From: Thermosynechococcus sp. CL-1
Lineage (GTDB): Bacteria; Cyanobacteriota; Cyanobacteriia; Thermosynechococcales; Thermosynechococcaceae
Assembly (NCBI RefSeq): GCF_008386235.1
Contig: NZ_CP040671.1
Span: 2,358,001 to 2,422,000 of the forward strand
DNA length: 64,000 bases
Direction: 5' to 3'
The translations under genes were made by a program, and so were the position numbers. How positions within the stretch are numbered: position 1 is the first letter of the stretch; every line of letters starts with the position of its first letter. The notes beneath the pieces are model-generated. The model did not search any database. It was not told where the DNA came from and was given only the letters and a program-made list of their open reading frames with translations. This document shows positions 25,776 through 33,647 of this stretch, piece by piece.

Positions 25776-26690
25776 ATGGAAACACTGCGGGGGCGTGATT
25801 TGCTGAGCATCGCCGACCTCTCACGGGCAGAGGCGGAATATCTGCTGGATTTAGCAGCACAGATGAAAATCGGCAAGGTGGCTCCCCAGTGTCCTAAGGT
25901 CTTGGGGCTGCTGTTTCAGAAGGCTTCGACCCGTACCCGTGTCAGCTTTACGGTGGCGATGTACCAACTGGGCGGCCAAGTCATTGACCTGAATCCCCAA
26001 TCCATGCAGGTGGGGCGTGGTGAACCGTTGCCCGATACAGCACGGGTATTGGATCGCTATTTGGATGCGGTGGCGATTCGCACCTATGGTCAGGCAGAAC
26101 TGCAACTTTTTGCCGACTATGCCCGGATACCTGTGATTAATGCCCTCACCGATCGCGAGCATCCCTGTCAGATTTTGGCGGATTTGCTGACGCTCCGGGA
26201 ATCCTTTGGCACATTGGCAGGACTGACCCTCTGCTACATTGGCGATGGCAATAATGTGGCGCATTCCTTACTACTGGGCTGTGCCCTCTTGGGGGTGAAT
26301 ATTCGGGTGGCTTCGCCACCGCCGTTTGCCCCTTTGCCCGATATTGTGACGCAAGCCAAGGCATTGAGTGGCGGTAAGAGTGAAGTGACCGTTCTCACGG
26401 ATCCGCAGGCCGCGGCTAAGGGTGCCCATGCGCTTTACACGGATGTCTGGGCGAGTATGGGACAGGAAGCAGAAGCGGGCGATCGCCAGCCCATTTTTCA
26501 GCCCTACCAAATTAATGATCAACTGCTAGCCCTTGCGGATCCACGGGCGATCGTTCTCCATTGCCTGCCGGCTCACCGCGACGAGGAAATTACGGCCAGT
26601 GTTCTTGAAGGGCCGCAGTCTCGGGTTTGGGAGCAGGCGGAAAATCGTCTCCATACCCAGAAGGCTCTACTTGCCACTCTCTTGGGATAG
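25776..26690 (+). CDS. argF: Ornithine carbamoyltransferase
   Basis: ArgF makes citrulline from ornithine and carbamoyl phosphate in arginine synthesis. The 304-residue protein has the carbamoyl-phosphate motif STRTRVSF, EHPCQILADLLT, the ornithine-binding region DVWASMGQE and HCLPAHR with the active-site cysteine. The start is set at the ATG at 25776 (METLRGRDLLSIADL), with GGGGAG about 8 nt upstream; a TTG at 25758 is in frame but less likely. Carbamoyl phosphate and ornithine pathway genes are not nearby. Confidence 0.96.
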   Translation: METLRGRDLLSIADLSRAEAEYLLDLAAQMKIGKVAPQCPKVLGLLFQKASTRTRVSFTVAMYQLGGQVIDLNPQSMQVGRGEPLPDTARVLDRYLDAVAIRTYGQAELQLFADYARIPVINALTDREHPCQILADLLTLRESFGTLAGLTLCYIGDGNNVAHSLLLGCALLGVNIRVASPPPFAPLPDIVTQAKALSGGKSEVTVLTDPQAAAKGAHALYTDVWASMGQEAEAGDRQPIFQPYQINDQLLALADPRAIVLHCLPAHRDEEITASVLEGPQSRVWEQAENRLHTQKALLATLLG

Positions 26691-26694
26691 GGTG

Positions 26695-27546
26695 ATGCTC
26701 TACTCCCGTTGGCAGAAATTCAGCCTCTCGGATCGGTTATTGCTGGTGGGGGCGGTCATTTGTGGGGCTTTTTTGCTGCTGGCGGTTCTTGCTCCCCTTG
26801 GCCAAGCCCTCGGTTGGATTGCCAATCCCCAAGAATTTCTTGACTTTCCGATTCACGCGCCGCCTTCGCCGCAGCACTGGTTTGGTACGAATCGCTTGGG
26901 CTATGATGTCTTTTCCCGCACGATTTTTGGTGCCCAAGCGGCTTTGCAGGTGGTCTTGGTGGCAACGCTTTTGAGCTTGGTGGTGGGGGTGCCCTTGGGA
27001 TTGTTGAGTGGCTACCGCGGGGGCTGGCTCGATCGCGGGTTGCTCTTTTTCATGGATACGATTTACACGTTGCCGGGGCTACTCCTAGCGGTAACGGTGG
27101 CCTTTGTGGTCGGCAAGGGGGTGCTCAATGCGGCGATCGCCCTTAGTGTCGCCTATATTCCCCAGTACTATCGCGTTGTGCGCAACCACACGGTGAGCCT
27201 AAAAAATGAGGTCTTTATCGAAGCTGCCCGCGCCCTTGGTGCCTCGACCCCCCGCATTCTGCAGCGGTATCTTTTGGTGAATGTGCTTCCCAGTATCCCC
27301 GTGCTCTTTACCCTCAATGCTGCCGATGCCATCCTGACCTTGGCAGGGCTGGGGTTCTTGGGCTTAGGGTTACCGCCGCAGGTACCAGAGTGGGGGCAGG
27401 ATCTACGACAGGCCTTGGATGGGTTGTCGGTGGGCATCTGGTGGACGACGCTCTTTCCGGGGCTAGCCATGACATTGCTGGTCGTGGGTCTGTCGCTCCT
27501 TGGTGAGGGTTTGGGAGAACGTCTTGATCCCCGACAGTTGAGTTAA
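26695..27546 (+). CDS. DppC/OppC-type peptide/nickel ABC transporter permease
   Basis: The 283-residue membrane protein begins 4 nt after argF at the ATG 26695 (a GTG lies one codon upstream). It has the N-terminal OppC segment, HWFGTNRLGYDVFSRTIFGAQ, the BPD_transp_1 domain with EAARALGASTPRILQRYLLVNVLPS (the EAA coupling loop) and about six helices. Such permeases pair with a DppB subunit, a binding protein and ATPases. None is adjacent, so the rest of the system must be encoded elsewhere. The substrate (dipeptide, oligopeptide or nickel) cannot be told from this subunit. Confidence 0.9.
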   Translation: MLYSRWQKFSLSDRLLLVGAVICGAFLLLAVLAPLGQALGWIANPQEFLDFPIHAPPSPQHWFGTNRLGYDVFSRTIFGAQAALQVVLVATLLSLVVGVPLGLLSGYRGGWLDRGLLFFMDTIYTLPGLLLAVTVAFVVGKGVLNAAIALSVAYIPQYYRVVRNHTVSLKNEVFIEAARALGASTPRILQRYLLVNVLPSIPVLFTLNAADAILTLAGLGFLGLGLPPQVPEWGQDLRQALDGLSVGIWWTTLFPGLAMTLLVVGLSLLGEGLGERLDPRQLS

Positions 27547-27562
27547 CCAACAGTGCCTAATC

Positions 27563-28129
27563 ATGCCTGATCATGTCTTGGTGACCGGTCCGAGTCGCAG
27601 TGGCAAGAGTGAATGGGCAGAAGCCGTTGCTACCCAAAGCGAACAACCGGTGATTTATATTGCGACGGCGATCGCCCCCCCAGAGGATACAGAATGGTTG
27701 CAGCGGATTGAACAGCACCGTGCTCGCCGCCCCGCTGAGTGGCAATTGCGGGAGTGCCCCCTCGAACTGGCTGCCCTGCTGCGTGACCTGCCGCCTGATC
27801 ATTGTGCCCTTGTGGATTCCTTGGGAACATGGGTGGCCAATTGCCTAGATCAATCTCAAGATCAATGGCAAGCAACCGTTACTGAATTCCTAGCGAGTGT
27901 GCAAGGGTGTGCCGCTCAACTCATTTTTGTTGCTGAAGAGGTGGGCTGGGGAGTTGTTCCTGCCTATGCCAGTGGCCGCTGTTTTCGCGATCGCCTAGGG
28001 GAACTGTGTCAGCAATTGAGTCCGTTGATGGCGGAAGTGTATCTTGTCACAACTGGCTTTGCACTGCCGCTGCACCAATGGGGTATTTGTCTCAGACATC
28101 TTAGGGATAAATTGGACTCGCAAGGATAG
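27563..28129 (+). CDS. cobU: Adenosylcobinamide kinase / adenosylcobinamide-phosphate guanylyltransferase
   Basis: CobU phosphorylates adenosylcobinamide and then transfers GMP to it in late cobalamin assembly. The 188-residue protein has the P-loop VTGPSRSGKSEWAE at the N-terminus, IYIATA, the HRARRPAEW region with the His that carries GMP, ALVDSLGTWVAN and FVAEEVGWGVVPAYASGRCFRDRLG. It lies 16 nt after the permease gene and converges with radA. No cobalamin riboswitch was recognised upstream. A probable CbiC fragment at the window start is the only other cobalamin gene seen. Confidence 0.92.
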   Translation: MPDHVLVTGPSRSGKSEWAEAVATQSEQPVIYIATAIAPPEDTEWLQRIEQHRARRPAEWQLRECPLELAALLRDLPPDHCALVDSLGTWVANCLDQSQDQWQATVTEFLASVQGCAAQLIFVAEEVGWGVVPAYASGRCFRDRLGELCQQLSPLMAEVYLVTTGFALPLHQWGICLRHLRDKLDSQG

Positions 28130-28132
28130 CCC

Positions 28133-29524
28133 TCAGGGGGATTCCTCAGTGGTCATGGCGGCAAGGGCAGCCACAATGGCATCGGTGACACGATGTACAG
28201 GATAAATTTCTAGCCCCGCGATCGCACAGGCTTGGCTTTCGGGAATAATGGCACGGCGAAATCCCAACTTCAGCGCCTCCCGCAGCCGTAATTCTAACTG
28301 GGAAACCGCTCGCACCTGTCCCCCTAAGCCCACTTCGCCAATGATCACGGTTTGGGGTTGTACCCAGCGATCGCGAAAACTGGCCACAACAGCCACCGCC
28401 ACCCCGAGATCAGCAGCGGGTTCCGCCACATTCAGCCCGCCAGCGGACGCCACGTAGGCATCTAGCTTCGAGAGGGGCACCCCTAGGCGCTTTTCTAGGA
28501 CGGCGAGAATTTGCAAAAAGCGATTGTACTCAATGCCCGTGGCCGTGCGGCGCGGAGAGGGATAACTGGTGGGGCTGACCAAACTTTGCAACTCAACCAC
28601 AAGCGGACGGGTGCCTTCACAGGCCACAATGGTGGCGGTACCGGGGGTTGGCTCGCGATCGCCCAAAAACAGCGCGGAAGGATTTGTGACCTCGGCTAAG
28701 CCCTGCGCGCCCATTTCAAAAACGCCAATTTCTTGACTAGCACCAAAGCGGTTTTTGACAGCGCGTACGAGGCGGTGACTGGCAAAGCGATCGCCCTCAA
28801 AGTAGAGCACGGTATCCACCAAATGTTCCAGCACCTTCGGACCGGCGATCGCCCCTTCCTTTGTGACATGCCCCACAATAAATAAACTCATTTGCTCCCG
28901 CTTGGCTAAGCGCATCAAGGCGGCTGTGCCCTCACGGACCTGAGACACCGAGCCGGGGGCAGCCGTCAGTTGGGGCAGATACACCGCTTGGATGCTATCA
29001 ATAATCGCCAGATGGGGTTGCAGATGGGTAAGTTCCTGCAGGATGACCTCTAAATCCGTCTCGGCCAAGAGATAAAGGGAAGGGGGGGCAGCAATGCCCA
29101 AGCGTTGCGATCGCAATTTCACCTGCTGCGCCGATTCCTCTGCACAGACATAGAGCACCCGCTGCTGTTGCCCCAAGGTGGCTGCCATCTGCCACAAAAG
29201 CGTGGACTTGCCAATTCCCGGTTCGCCGGCCACCAACACGAGGGAGCCAACCACAATCCCCCCTCCCAAAACCCGATCCAACTCAGCAAATCCAGAGGCA
29301 GAACGGCTCTGGGTCTGTTCGCTAATCTCTCCTAAGGCCTTGGCGCTGAGGGGGTGGGGAGCGGTCGATTTTCGGGAGGTTGTGCGTCGAGCAGCGGTCT
29401 CTACAGGGGTAACCACCTGCTCATCAAGGGTATTCCACTGACCACAGTTGGGACAGCGACCAAAGTATTGCAGAGACTCGGCACCACACTCGCGGCAGAT
29501 ATACAGTACCTTGGCCTTGGGCAT
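28133..29524 (-). CDS. radA: DNA repair protein RadA (Sms)
   Basis: RadA is a RecA-like branch-migration helicase that works with RecA in recombination and repair. The 463-residue protein has an N-terminal zinc finger (CRECG and CPNCG), the Walker A motif GEPGIGKST, the RadA-specific KNRFG motif, and a C-terminal Lon-protease-like domain (DAYVASAGGLNVAEPAADLGVA, GEVGLGGQVRAVSQLELRLREA). Length is normal. Three nucleotides separate its stop from that of cobU on the opposite strand. Confidence 0.96.
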   Translation of the reverse strand: MPKAKVLYICRECGAESLQYFGRCPNCGQWNTLDEQVVTPVETAARRTTSRKSTAPHPLSAKALGEISEQTQSRSASGFAELDRVLGGGIVVGSLVLVAGEPGIGKSTLLWQMAATLGQQQRVLYVCAEESAQQVKLRSQRLGIAAPPSLYLLAETDLEVILQELTHLQPHLAIIDSIQAVYLPQLTAAPGSVSQVREGTAALMRLAKREQMSLFIVGHVTKEGAIAGPKVLEHLVDTVLYFEGDRFASHRLVRAVKNRFGASQEIGVFEMGAQGLAEVTNPSALFLGDREPTPGTATIVACEGTRPLVVELQSLVSPTSYPSPRRTATGIEYNRFLQILAVLEKRLGVPLSKLDAYVASAGGLNVAEPAADLGVAVAVVASFRDRWVQPQTVIIGEVGLGGQVRAVSQLELRLREALKLGFRRAIIPESQACAIAGLEIYPVHRVTDAIVAALAAMTTEESP

Positions 29525-29542
29525 CCCTTGCCGAGTTCAATC

Positions 29543-30031
29543 CTATTGCACACCCAAAAGTTCAACGTCAAAAATCAGCGTCGCATTAGGGGGAATGACC
29601 CCGCCGGCACCGCGTGCACCATAGCCTAGGTTCGGGGGAATAATCAGCCGCCGCTGCCCCCCGACGTGCATTGAGCCAACTCCTTCATCCCAGCCTTTGA
29701 TGACTTGACCGACACCAATTTGAAATTGGAAGGGCTGACCGCGATCGCGGGAGCTATCAAAAATGCGGCCATCGGTGAGCATTCCTGTGTAGTGCACCGT
29801 TACCCGATCGCCCACTTGAGGCTGCGCCCCTGAGCCGACAACCATATCTTCGTATTGCAAACCTGAAGGAGTGGTCACCACCTTTGGATTCCCCATAAGT
29901 CCCGCAGCCTCCGTTGACGCTTCCAGCGGCACACTGGCGATCGCGATCGGAGCGGCCACCAACCATACCACTACTAGGACAATACCACAGAGGAGCCAGC
30001 CGTAGGCTCGATGCACCCGTTGTCTTACCAT
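29543..30031 (-). CDS. FKBP-type peptidyl-prolyl cis-trans isomerase, membrane-anchored or exported
   Basis: The 162-residue protein has an N-terminal hydrophobic helix (WLLCGIVLVVVWLVAAPIAIA) and a C-terminal FKBP domain: GDRVTVHYTGMLTDGRIFDSSRDRG, VIKGWDEGVGSMHVGGQRRLIIPPNLGYG and a VIPPNATLIFDVELL ending. FKBPs speed up X-Pro isomerisation in folding proteins. The location is likely periplasm or thylakoid lumen. Active-site aromatic and Asp residues are conserved. Its start overlaps the upstream coiled-coil gene by 7 nt, so the two are probably translationally coupled. Confidence 0.93.
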   Translation of the reverse strand: MVRQRVHRAYGWLLCGIVLVVVWLVAAPIAIASVPLEASTEAAGLMGNPKVVTTPSGLQYEDMVVGSGAQPQVGDRVTVHYTGMLTDGRIFDSSRDRGQPFQFQIGVGQVIKGWDEGVGSMHVGGQRRLIIPPNLGYGARGAGGVIPPNATLIFDVELLGVQ

Positions 30032-30345
30032 GAGCGATTTTTTAACTCCCTAACGTCCCGTTCTAGGCGATCAATGCGTCCCCGCAGTTCATCAATTTCT
30101 GACTGTTGTGGCACCCCCAAGCTCTCTAGAAACTGGCGCGTTTGTCGTTGCACCGCTTCATCGAGGGAGGCGGCATCTTCTTTGAGGTGGGCAAGGACTT
30201 CATCCACCATTGCCTTGGCCTGATCGGCATTGAGGCGTCCCTCTTTCACCCATTGGTCGCTCACTTGACGCAACTTCTCGGCCACAAGGGAGGTGGTGCC
30301 GACACCAATTAAAAGCAATTGCTGAAGCAGATTTTGCTGGTTCAT
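30025..30345 (-). CDS. Small coiled-coil protein, phasin-like
   Basis: The 106-residue protein has a short hydrophobic N-terminal segment (LLQQLLLIGVGTTSLVAEKLRQV), a central helix (ADQAKAMVDEVLAHLKEDA) and a C-terminal heptad-like coiled coil (IDELRGRIDRLERDVRELK). The layout resembles PhaF/phasin-like proteins associated with polyester granules, but also other small coiled-coil proteins, and cyanobacterial members are uncharacterised. It overlaps the FKBP gene by 7 nt. Confidence 0.75.
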   Translation of the reverse strand: MNQQNLLQQLLLIGVGTTSLVAEKLRQVSDQWVKEGRLNADQAKAMVDEVLAHLKEDAASLDEAVQRQTRQFLESLGVPQQSEIDELRGRIDRLERDVRELKNRSW

Positions 30346-30454
30346 GGGGCACGTTCAAAACGCCTATCTTGTATTGTGCCATTGGCTCCTAGGCTTGCGG
30401 TAAGATGAGGGAGAGGTCAAGTTGTATAGATTCGCATCGCCAGCGAGGTTGAGG

Positions 30455-30688
30455 ATGATTGAAAAAATTGCCATTGGTCTGTGGGCATTTTCAGCAGTTG
30501 GCCTGATTGTATTGGTCTTGCTCCACAGTCCCAAGGGGGATGGCCTCGGTGGTATTGGCGGTCAAGCCCAGCTCTTTACCAGCACCAAAAGTGCAGAAGC
30601 GACCTTAAACCGTGCCACGTGGACTTTGACAGTGTTGTTTATGGCGCTTACCGTTGCTCTGAGTGCTGGTTGGCTGCGCTCAATTTAG
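30455..30688 (+). CDS. secG: Protein translocase subunit SecG
   Basis: SecG is the small accessory subunit of the SecYEG channel. The 77-residue protein (ATG at 30455; a TTG at 30422 is in frame) has two membrane helices, IAIGLWAFSAVGLIVLVLLHSPKG and WTLTVLFMALTVALSAGWL, separated by the conserved glycine-rich GDGLGGIGGQAQLFTSTKSAEATLNR loop. A GAGGTTGAGG ribosome-binding region precedes the ATG. Confidence 0.93.
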   Translation: MIEKIAIGLWAFSAVGLIVLVLLHSPKGDGLGGIGGQAQLFTSTKSAEATLNRATWTLTVLFMALTVALSAGWLRSI

Positions 30689-30699
30689 TTTGGGTTAGC

Positions 30700-31197
30700 G
30701 TGTCTTTCTCCTTTGCGATTCGTGCAGCGACCCCGGCGGATGTTCCAATCATCTTCCAACTGATCCAAGCGCTTGCAGCCTATGAAAAGCTCAGCCACGC
30801 AGTAACGGGCACAGAGGAAGCGCTGCGGCAGCATTTGTTTGGCGATCGCCCCTATGCCGAGGTACTCCTTGCCCATACCCCCACAGACGTTATTGGCTAT
30901 GCCCTGTTTTTCACCACCTACTCCACATTCCTCACCCGCCCCGGCCTTTGGCTAGAGGATTTGTTTGTCCTCCCCGCCTATCGGCGTCAAGGGGTGGGCA
31001 CTGCTCTTCTGAAGGCATTAGCCCGGCTAGCCAGCGATCGCGACTATGGCCGTATCGAGTGGAGCGTCTTGGACTGGAATACTCCCGCGATTCAATTCTA
31101 TGAGCGCATCGGTGCGACTGTGCTACCTGACTGGCGTATCTGCCGCCTCAGTGGTGATGTTCTCAAGCACTTCGGACATCCTGACGAGCCTGTGTGA
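30700..31197 (+). CDS. GNAT family N-acetyltransferase
   Basis: The 165-residue product (GTG at 30700) matches the diamine/thialysine acetyltransferase-like GNAT group: FAIRAATPADVPIIFQLIQALAAYEKL at the start, GYALFFTTYSTFLTRPGLWLEDLFV, the acetyl-CoA loop YRRQGVGTALLKALA and DWNTPAIQFYERIGA. The order of these motifs is that of spermidine/spermine or thialysine acetyltransferases, but the substrate is open. It begins 11 nt after secG, and its 3' end overlaps the convergent kinase gene by 35 nt. Confidence 0.88.
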   Translation: MSFSFAIRAATPADVPIIFQLIQALAAYEKLSHAVTGTEEALRQHLFGDRPYAEVLLAHTPTDVIGYALFFTTYSTFLTRPGLWLEDLFVLPAYRRQGVGTALLKALARLASDRDYGRIEWSVLDWNTPAIQFYERIGATVLPDWRICRLSGDVLKHFGHPDEPV

Positions 31198-32611
31198 CCC
31201 GTCGCCCCAGATAGCGGCCAAGGGTGTAGGCCAACCATTCCAGATCCCTTGAGGTCACGCTAAGGGCATTTTCAGTCAGTTCGATCGCTTGGCTACCGGC
31301 ACGAATCACCAGTTTGCTCGATAGCTCTTGGCGATCGCCCTCGCGATCGCGGTACGTGCTGTGGGGCTGAAATTCAATCTGTTCAATCACTTCAAGCGGC
31401 AGGACTTTGGGACGACGCCAGCGGAAACCAAGGATATGTTCATAGAAGCGCAGATCCTTACGGGTGACCATCAGCACCTGCCATCCCAATAGCATGTAAA
31501 GAATGCCGCCAATGAGGCCTAAACCGACAGCAAGATGACCAGTAGCAAAAACAGCCATCAGCCAAAAGCCAGAACTAATCGCTAGACTGTACCAGACGAC
31601 CAAAAACCCATTCCAAGCCACTGCAAAGGGAATCAGGAAGAGGAGACTGACATTAAATCCAACCGGGGGAATTTGCACCAGTAGCCCTTGGGGTGTTTCT
31701 CTCACCTGTAGGCGGGAGCCGTAGGGCGGCGTTTTTGTTATGAGTGAGGCCTCGTGGGGTGATGTGTCCAGTCGCTTTAGGGCTTGGCGAGCCGCAGTCG
31801 CGGAGTCAAATCGCTCCTCAAGGGCGGGCGCGACCATTTTTTCGAGCCAGCGGATAAAAGGGGGACTCAAGGAGACCAAGGGTTGAAATTGAACCCGCAG
31901 TTCCTTTTGCGGCAGCTCATCGGGGGGAGTGCCGGTTGCTAAGTAGATGAGGGTCATGCCCAAGGCGTAGAGATCACTGGCGGGTAGGGTTTTACCGCCG
32001 AATTGTTCCGGGGGCATATAGCCATAGGTACCCACCACGGTTCGGGTGCTGCCTGCGATCGCGGTTTGTACCGCCCCAAAGTCCACAAGATAGACCTTGC
32101 CAAGATCATGACCGGAGCGATCGCCCAAGAGAATATTTGTCGGCTTAATATCGCGGTGAATCACCGGTGGTTGACGGCCATGGAGATAGATCAAAATATC
32201 CAGCAGGCGATCGGCCAACAGCCGCAAATCCTCTTCACTAAACACTCGTCCTTCTGCTTGCCATGTGGCGAGGGATTTTGCCTCAATGTAGGTTTGCACC
32301 AAAGCAAAGCCCTTGAGATCAGGGGTATTGATTTCAAAGTAGTCGAGATAGCGGGGAATGGCCGGATGATCCAAGGTTTGCAGCACAGCCGCTTCCCGTT
32401 CAAAGAGCTTAAAGTCGTCCCATGTCATGCCGCCACCAAAAAGCAGCAGCTTCAGCACCACCTGTTCATAGCGCCGCCGATCCAACGCCAGATAGGTGCG
32501 CCGCCCCGGATGAGACCCCAGTTCGCGCAGGAGTTCATAGCGATCGCCCAAAATTTCACCAATGAGCTGCGCCACAGCGTTCTCCAAGCTGGCTACCCCT
32601 ATCTTAGCCAT
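31163..32611 (-). CDS. Serine/threonine protein kinase with C-terminal membrane segments
   Basis: The 482-residue protein begins at ATG 32611. Its kinase domain runs from about residues 20 to 270: the LGDRYELLRELGSH start, a Lys in VVLKLLLFGG, the catalytic HRDIKPTNILLG, the VDFGAV metal-binding motif and YGYMPPEQFGG. After a linker, two hydrophobic stretches (SLLFLIPFAVAWNGFLVVWY and LMAVFATGHLAVGLGLIGGILYMLL) anchor it, followed by a soluble tail. Hanks-type kinases of this layout are common in cyanobacteria; targets are unknown. Its first 8 nt overlap the upstream phosphorylase gene. Confidence 0.9.
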   Translation of the reverse strand: MAKIGVASLENAVAQLIGEILGDRYELLRELGSHPGRRTYLALDRRRYEQVVLKLLLFGGGMTWDDFKLFEREAAVLQTLDHPAIPRYLDYFEINTPDLKGFALVQTYIEAKSLATWQAEGRVFSEEDLRLLADRLLDILIYLHGRQPPVIHRDIKPTNILLGDRSGHDLGKVYLVDFGAVQTAIAGSTRTVVGTYGYMPPEQFGGKTLPASDLYALGMTLIYLATGTPPDELPQKELRVQFQPLVSLSPPFIRWLEKMVAPALEERFDSATAARQALKRLDTSPHEASLITKTPPYGSRLQVRETPQGLLVQIPPVGFNVSLLFLIPFAVAWNGFLVVWYSLAISSGFWLMAVFATGHLAVGLGLIGGILYMLLGWQVLMVTRKDLRFYEHILGFRWRRPKVLPLEVIEQIEFQPHSTYRDREGDRQELSSKLVIRAGSQAIELTENALSVTSRDLEWLAYTLGRYLGRRVTQARQDVRSA

Positions 32612-33254
32612 TGAGTTGCTGCACAATCTCTGGGGCAATTCTTGTGAGCACCTTGAGGGCTTTGAGGCTACCTTGAATCAAGTGTGCCGCCCCACGGGGG
32701 TTGCGCAGCATTGCAATAGCCAGTGGCCCCGGCCGCAAATTGCCTTGAGCATCAAAGGCTTGACTCAAATCGGGGAGGTCGCGATCGCCACCATCACTGA
32801 TCACCCGCACCATCACCACCGGCATTCCCGCTAAAGCCTTGAGGAGTGGCACCCCTTCCATATCCACCACCTCCACCCCCCAGCGAACCGCAAGACTCTG
32901 TTTTTCCTGAGCCTGAGAAAGGGTTCTTGCGGTTGTGATGCCTTTTACCCGTCGCCAAGCAGGCGCTAATTTCGCCGATAACGTCTGGTCTAAAGAATAC
33001 GTTTGCCCTGTTTCATCCTGACACGTGGCATAAACCACCACTTCACCGATGCGATCATCAGGACGTAAGCCGCCACAGACCCCCAAGATGAGAACCATGG
33101 CAGGCGATTCCCTGAGGGCACTGATCAATGCCGGTGTGGTCACTGTGGCTGCCCCCGCTCGGATCGGAATAATCACCCCCTTGGACGCCTGTAGCCCCCG
33201 TTGTACCGCTTGATATTCTGCCCCTTGGGGCACAAGGACGAGGCATGAGGTCAT
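32604..33254 (-). CDS. Nucleoside phosphorylase-like protein (PNP/MTA family, possible HpnG)
   Basis: The 216-residue protein has the PNP_UDP_1 fold features: a PQGAEYQAV start, ILGVCGGLRPDDRIGEVVV, VVDMEGVPLLKAL (the substrate-binding Met-Glu) and VRVISDGGDRDLPDL with the catalytic Asp. In hopanoid producers a related phosphorylase (HpnG) releases adenine from adenosylhopane, and squalene synthase lies divergently 393 nt away here, so HpnG is plausible. A methylthioadenosine or S-adenosylhomocysteine nucleosidase role cannot be excluded. Confidence 0.75.
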   Translation of the reverse strand: MTSCLVLVPQGAEYQAVQRGLQASKGVIIPIRAGAATVTTPALISALRESPAMVLILGVCGGLRPDDRIGEVVVYATCQDETGQTYSLDQTLSAKLAPAWRRVKGITTARTLSQAQEKQSLAVRWGVEVVDMEGVPLLKALAGMPVVMVRVISDGGDRDLPDLSQAFDAQGNLRPGPLAIAMLRNPRGAAHLIQGSLKALKVLTRIAPEIVQQLNG

Positions 33255-33647
33255 TGTTTTATCATTACCGTCTTAACTTTTGGATAGACCGATCGCGGGC
33301 AATTTAGAAACTGACCAATGGAAAGAGTGTCACACTCAAGCGTCCGCTATGGTGGACGAGAGGCATTTTCCGCCAAATCTGATACCGTTGTTAATTGTTG
33401 AAGCTATGTTATTGTTCTGGCAAATTGTGAGCTATCCACCATTCTACCTCAGGCAATCTCGGCAACTGTCACAGGCCACCTAGACAAACAAAAATGAGTA
33501 TGATAGCTATAGATTTTGCTCAATCCTTGTTTGTGGAAGTCGTCCCCTGCTGGGTTGCGATCGCGAGACCCCTTTGGAGAATCGTGAATTGACTGCCCTA
33601 GAGTGTTGGCCTGAGGAACGGTCGAGGATTGACTCAACTATCGATCA
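33255..33647. promoter_or_regulatory. Divergent intergenic region with two adjacent dyads
   Basis: No convincing gene is seen in these 393 bp between the phosphorylase and squalene synthase genes; a 67-codon frame at 33280-33483 looks non-coding. GAGTGT-C-ACACTC (33325-33337) is a perfect 13-bp dyad, and CGTCC (33341-33345) with GGACG (33354-33358) forms a small stem 4 nt later. A TATGAT near 33499 could be a -10 for the squalene synthase transcript. These are candidate operator or promoter elements only. Confidence 0.4.

Noticed and set aside
33280-33483. 67-codon open frame between the phosphorylase and squalene synthase genes
   Set aside because: No ribosome-binding site, no recognised family, atypical composition; it overlaps the candidate dyads in a promoter region.
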